The notes under the pieces: generated by a model
Told to the model about the DNA's origin: nothing
Database searches by the model: none
Seen by the model: only the letters and a program-made list of their open reading frames with translations
In this document: one piece after another, positions 14,325-14,493 of the stretch
Position numbering within the stretch: the first letter of the stretch is position 1
How the letters are laid out: every line of letters begins with the position of its first letter
Translations under genes and position numbers: made by a program
Assembly (NCBI GenBank): GCA_013001365.1
Contig: JABDMQ010000156.1
Coordinates: 1-14,493 of the forward strand
Length of the DNA: 14,493 nt
Direction: 5' to 3'
DNA from: Flavobacteriaceae bacterium
GTDB lineage: Bacteria; Bacteroidota; Bacteroidia; Flavobacteriales; Flavobacteriaceae

Positions 14325-14493
14325 TCACTTCTTATCCTTTTTCAACATCGAATGCAATAGCGATTGCAAAATGGAAAGGAGAATACTGAACAGGATGGCC
14401 CACCAGAAATTCGTGACCGCAAAGCCATCGATCAATTTATCGGCTAACAGGATGATGCATGCATTTATCACAAACAGGAACAAGCCTAATGTT
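14325..14493 (-). CDS. Phage-holin-family (DUF360-like) small membrane protein, C-terminal end
   Basis: Only the last 55 residues are in the window. They read TLGLFLFVINACIILLADK, then LIDGFAVTNFWWAILFSILL and a basic tail (KKDKK). Two hydrophobic helices joined by a short GF-containing turn with a WWA motif match the small Phage_holin_4 (holin superfamily IV) membrane proteins that are common as chromosomal genes in Bacteroidota. Despite the name there is no sign of a prophage. The stop lies 82 bp upstream of the tig ATG, with no obvious terminator between. The start is beyond the window. Confidence 0.8.
   Translation of the reverse strand, partial: TLGLFLFVINACIILLADKLIDGFAVTNFWWAILFSILLSILQSLLHSMLKKDKK

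Noticed and set aside
14325..14493. Possible prophage, from the holin-family protein
   Set aside because: The family is common as a chromosomal gene in Bacteroidota and no other phage gene, integrase or att repeat is present.

Overview
This is an ordinary chromosomal stretch from a member of the Bacteroidota, most likely family Flavobacteriaceae. The evidence is the low G+C, several promoter -7 boxes of the Bacteroidota type (TAnnTTTG), few Shine-Dalgarno sequences, two OmpA-type outer-membrane proteins with flavobacterial architectures (one with calcium-binding TSP3 repeats, one with a beta-propeller and a carboxypeptidase-regulatory-like domain), and a folK-deoxynucleoside kinase fusion. 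I see no rRNA, tRNA, CRISPR array, insertion sequence, integrase or prophage.

Layout. Left edge to 1383 (-): N-terminal half of mutS, read from a TTG start and cut by the window. 1484-2014 (+): a TrmH/SpoU-type RNA methyltransferase, divergent from mutS. 2018-2041: a terminator hairpin shared with the convergent OmpA/TSP3 gene (2068-3555, -). 3639-4775 (-): FolK-deoxynucleoside kinase fusion. 4846-5556 (+): YhhQ-type queuosine-precursor transporter, divergent from the fusion gene. 5579-5800 (-): small two-helix membrane protein. 5939-6304 (+): exported SPOR-like protein whose stop codon overlaps that of the convergent DUF2797 gene (6301-7098, -). 7139-8653 (+): bacterial GH3-family enzyme, divergent from the DUF2797 gene by 40 bp. 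8654-9008: very AT-rich leader. 9009-10613 (+): PorE-like envelope protein, followed by a 48-residue lipoprotein gene (10657-10803) and a bidirectional terminator (10828-10856). 10883-14242 (-): the tig-clpP-clpX chaperone/protease block. 14325 to right edge (-): C-terminal end of a small 'phage holin family' membrane protein.

Functionally the window mixes genome maintenance (MutS), folate and nucleotide salvage (FolK-dNK), tRNA modification supply (YhhQ), RNA methylation, cell-envelope anchoring (two OmpA proteins, SPOR-like protein, lipoprotein) and protein quality control (trigger factor, ClpXP). I found no convincing new multi-gene system. The items most worth a second look are the PorE-like gene with its tiny cysteine-containing lipoprotein, a strong terminator-like hairpin in the clpP leader inside the tig-clpP-clpX block, the altered substrate motif in the FolK-dNK fusion, a GIY-YIG-like segment in the DUF2797 protein, and the bacterial GH3 enzyme.
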